From Tissierellia bacterium (lineage in GTDB: Bacteria; Bacillota; Clostridia; Tissierellales; Dethiosulfatibacteraceae): 7,164 nt of DNA. Both the position numbers and the translations under genes were made by a program. Position 1 is the stretch's first letter. Every line of letters starts with the position of its first letter. This document shows, in pieces, positions 5,274 through 7,164 of this stretch. The DNA lies in NCBI GenBank assembly GCA_007116605.1, contig SKID01000089.1, forward strand, positions 1 through 7,164, given 5' to 3'. Below the pieces are notes generated by a model. The model was not told the origin of the DNA, ran no database searches, and saw nothing but the letters and a program-made list of their open reading frames with translations.

Positions 5274-6686
5274 ATGGCTGAATTAAATAAAGGTAAAATC
5301 AAGCAGGTCATAGGCGCTGTTTTAGATATTGAATTCAGTGAAGACAACCTTCCAAAACTCTTGAATGCCATTGAAATTAAAATTGACGATAGAATGGTTG
5401 TGGCTGAAGTGGCACAACATATAGGCGACGATACAGTCCGTTGCATCGCCATGGATTCAACAGATGGATTTGTTAGAGGAATGGAAGCCTTAGATACAGG
5501 AGCACCTATTAGTGTACCTGTAGGAAAAGAAATATTAGGTCGGATGTTTAATGTGTTAGGAGAACCGATTGATGGTAAGCCACAAGTCACAACAAAGGCA
5601 ACATCACCTATTCACAGAGAAGCCCCTTCTTATGAAGAACAAAATACAAGTACTGAAATATTTGAGACAGGCATTAAAGTGGTTGATTTGATTTGTCCTT
5701 ACTCAAAAGGTGGTAAAATTGGTTTGTTTGGTGGAGCTGGTGTAGGAAAAACTGTTTTGATTCAAGAGTTGATTAATAACATTGCTAAAGAACACGGTGG
5801 ATTATCAGTCTTTGCAGGAGTTGGCGAAAGAACAAGAGAAGGTAATGACCTTTACTATGAAATGATGGATTCAGGTGTTATCGATAAAACAGCATTAGTC
5901 TTTGGTCAGATGAATGAGCCACCAGGAGCTAGAATGCGAGTTGGTTTAGCAGGTCTTACCATGGCTGAATACTTTAGAGATGAAGAAGAGCAGGATGTGC
6001 TATTGTTTATAGATAACATCTTTAGATTTACTCAAGCAGGATCAGAAGTATCTGCTTTGCTAGGTCGTATGCCATCTGCTGTTGGTTACCAGCCAACATT
6101 AGCAACAGAAATGGGTGTTTTGCAAGAGCGTATTACATCAACTAAAAAAGGTTCTATCACATCTGTTCAGGCCGTCTATGTTCCGGCAGATGATTTAACA
6201 GACCCAGCTCCAGCAACTACTTTTGCCCATCTAGATGCAACGACAGTATTATCAAGAAAAATTTCTGAAAAAGGAATCTATCCTGCTGTAGACCCCTTAG
6301 ATTCAACTTCTAGAATACTTGATCCAGTCGTTATTGGAGAAGAGCATTATCGTATTGCTAGAGGAGTCCAAGAAGTTCTTCAAAGATATAACGAGTTATT
6401 AGACATTATCGCTATATTAGGAATGGATGAATTGTCTGAGGAAGATAAAATTATTGTGGCTAGAGCAAGAAGAATTGAACGATTCTTATCACAAAACTTC
6501 CATGTTGCAGAGCAATTTACAGGTACGCCTGGAGTCTATGTGCCTCTAAAAGAGACGATTCGTGGTTTCAAGGAAATTCTTGAAGGTAAGCATGATCATT
6601 TACCAGAGCAAGCATTTTTGATGGTAGGTACTATCGATGAGGTAGTCGCTAAAGCTGAAAAAATGAAGAAACAAAGAGAAGCTTAA
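5274..6686 (+). CDS. atpD: F1Fo ATP synthase subunit beta (catalytic)
   Basis: Beta carries the three catalytic sites that make ATP from ADP and phosphate. The protein has 470 residues, the usual size. A beta-barrel domain (about 1-80) is followed by the catalytic domain with P-loop GGAGVGKT (153-160; K159 and T160 bind phosphate and Mg2+). It also has GERTREGND (184-192), containing the catalytic E185 and R186, and Walker B DVLLFIDN (241-248, D247). Y336 stacks on adenine just before the signature PAVDPLDSTS (337-346). The C-terminal helical domain has an intact DELSEED motif (385-391), which meets gamma and epsilon. All catalytic residues are present. The stop codon lies inside an inverted repeat that extends towards atpC. 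Confidence 0.98.
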   Translation: MAELNKGKIKQVIGAVLDIEFSEDNLPKLLNAIEIKIDDRMVVAEVAQHIGDDTVRCIAMDSTDGFVRGMEALDTGAPISVPVGKEILGRMFNVLGEPIDGKPQVTTKATSPIHREAPSYEEQNTSTEIFETGIKVVDLICPYSKGGKIGLFGGAGVGKTVLIQELINNIAKEHGGLSVFAGVGERTREGNDLYYEMMDSGVIDKTALVFGQMNEPPGARMRVGLAGLTMAEYFRDEEEQDVLLFIDNIFRFTQAGSEVSALLGRMPSAVGYQPTLATEMGVLQERITSTKKGSITSVQAVYVPADDLTDPAPATTFAHLDATTVLSRKISEKGIYPAVDPLDSTSRILDPVVIGEEHYRIARGVQEVLQRYNELLDIIAILGMDELSEEDKIIVARARRIERFLSQNFHVAEQFTGTPGVYVPLKETIRGFKEILEGKHDHLPEQAFLMVGTIDEVVAKAEKMKKQREA

Positions 6687-6706
6687 TATACTGCATGTAT
6701 ATTAAG
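6682..6706 (+). repeat. Perfect 10-bp inverted repeat between atpD and atpC
   Basis: The arms CTTAATATAC (6682-6691) and GTATATTAAG (6697-6706) are exact reverse complements around the 5-nt loop TGCAT. The left arm includes the atpD TAA stop, and the right arm ends directly against the atpC ribosome binding site AAAGGATGGTGA (6707-6718). No T-run follows, so it is not an intrinsic terminator. A transcript could fold here and influence mRNA processing, stability or the atpC/atpD expression ratio. That role is inferred. The stem is A/T-rich, with only two G-C pairs, so its stability is moderate. Confidence 0.6.
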
Positions 6707-6722
6707 AAAGGATGGTGAATTC

Positions 6723-7133
6723 ATGTCAAAGTTCATGCTTGAAATTGTCACTCCCGTAAGACAGTTTTTCCATGGTGAGGTGGAGATGGTCATTGCGAGA
6801 GGTTCTGAAGGAGACATTGGGATATTGAAAGGTCATGAGCCCTTTGTAACACCTTTGCAGATAGGCAAAATTAGAATTAAAATTGATGGACAGTTTAAAA
6901 TTGCAGCAATCTCACAAGGTTATATAAAAGTGAGCAAGGAAAGAGTGGTTATCCTCACTGACTCAGCAGAATGGCCTGAAGAAATTGATATAGAAAGAGC
7001 TAAACGAGCGAAAGAAAGAGCAGAGCAAAGACTCCAACAAAAAACTGGAGATATGGATGTGCTGCGTGCTGAGCTAGCCATTAAAAGAGCTTCTAATCGA
7101 ATAGGAGTAGCTGATTTAAGATCAAAAAAATAG
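6723..7133 (+). CDS. atpC: F1Fo ATP synthase subunit epsilon
   Basis: Epsilon joins gamma to the c-ring and can block ATP hydrolysis through its C-terminal helices. The protein has 136 residues. The N-terminal beta-sandwich (about 1-85) includes GSEGDIGILKGHEP (27-40), a family hallmark. A complete C-terminal helical hairpin (about 88-134) follows. The IDIERA segment (88-93) fits the [I/L]DxxRA ATP-binding motif. E83, R99, R122 and R126 also coincide with the ATP-contacting residues described for Bacillus PS3 epsilon, so ATP-responsive inhibition is plausible. ATG 6723 follows AAAGGATGGTGA (6707-6718) by 4 nt. It is the last gene of the operon, and its TAG stop is at the base of the terminator stem. 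Confidence 0.97.
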   Translation: MSKFMLEIVTPVRQFFHGEVEMVIARGSEGDIGILKGHEPFVTPLQIGKIRIKIDGQFKIAAISQGYIKVSKERVVILTDSAEWPEEIDIERAKRAKERAEQRLQQKTGDMDVLRAELAIKRASNRIGVADLRSKK

Positions 7134-7158
7134 ACGCAGTCAGTGCGTCTATTTTTTA
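7124..7158 (+). terminator. Intrinsic terminator of the atp operon
   Basis: TAGACGCA (7131-7138) pairs perfectly with TGCGTCTA (7144-7151) around the loop GTCAG, and six T follow (7152-7157). The first three stem bases are the atpC stop codon. Seven A (7124-7130) precede the stem and can pair with the T-run. The element could therefore also terminate transcription arriving from the right on the minus strand. Confidence 0.92.
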
Positions 7159-7164
7159 TAATCC

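Noticed and set aside
1..7164. Mobile elements, CRISPR arrays, riboswitches, tRNA/rRNA, frameshifts or a hidden novel system
   Set aside because: Coding sequence fills nearly the whole window with gaps of 55 nt or less. All ten genes are intact and in the standard order, and no direct-repeat array, insertion or unexplained gene was seen.

Overview
The window holds one complete, tightly packed F1Fo ATP synthase operon, all on the + strand: atpZ-atpI-atpB-atpE-atpF-atpH-atpA-atpG-atpD-atpC. It ends in an intrinsic terminator just before the right edge. The low G+C content, the strong AGGAGG-type ribosome binding sites and the atpZ/atpI pair ahead of the standard eight genes point to a low-GC Gram-positive bacterium. 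The style of subunits a, b and c suggests an anaerobic member of the Clostridia. The genus cannot be fixed from this sequence alone.

Layout: positions 1-55 are a short lead-in that may carry the last codons of an upstream gene, and no convincing promoter is visible there. Positions 56-702 encode two small membrane proteins, AtpZ and AtpI, linked to Fo assembly or Mg2+ handling. Positions 702-2311 encode the membrane sector (a, c, b). Positions 2299-7133 encode the F1 sector and stator (delta, alpha, gamma, beta, epsilon). Gaps between genes are 55 nt or less and two junctions overlap, so there is no long non-coding stretch.

Function: all catalytic, ion-binding and regulatory residues that could be checked are intact, so the enzyme should be active. 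The most informative feature is subunit c. It has the full sodium-binding set Q32, V63, E65, T66, T67 and Y70, at the same numbering as the Na+ c-ring of Ilyobacter tartaricus. The enzyme is therefore predicted to couple Na+ rather than H+. It has an unmodified GxGxGxGxG motif, consistent with a ring of about 11 subunits, and a single c gene. Epsilon carries the ATP-binding residues known from thermophilic Bacillus PS3.

Expression features: atpG starts at TTG behind an 11-nt perfect Shine-Dalgarno match. atpE has an A/T-rich leader with a strong ribosome binding site. A perfect 10-bp inverted repeat lies between atpD and atpC. The terminator stem begins inside the atpC stop codon. No mobile element, CRISPR array, tRNA/rRNA or unknown gene was found. 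This is a conserved housekeeping locus, and the points of interest are bioenergetic and regulatory details rather than a new system.
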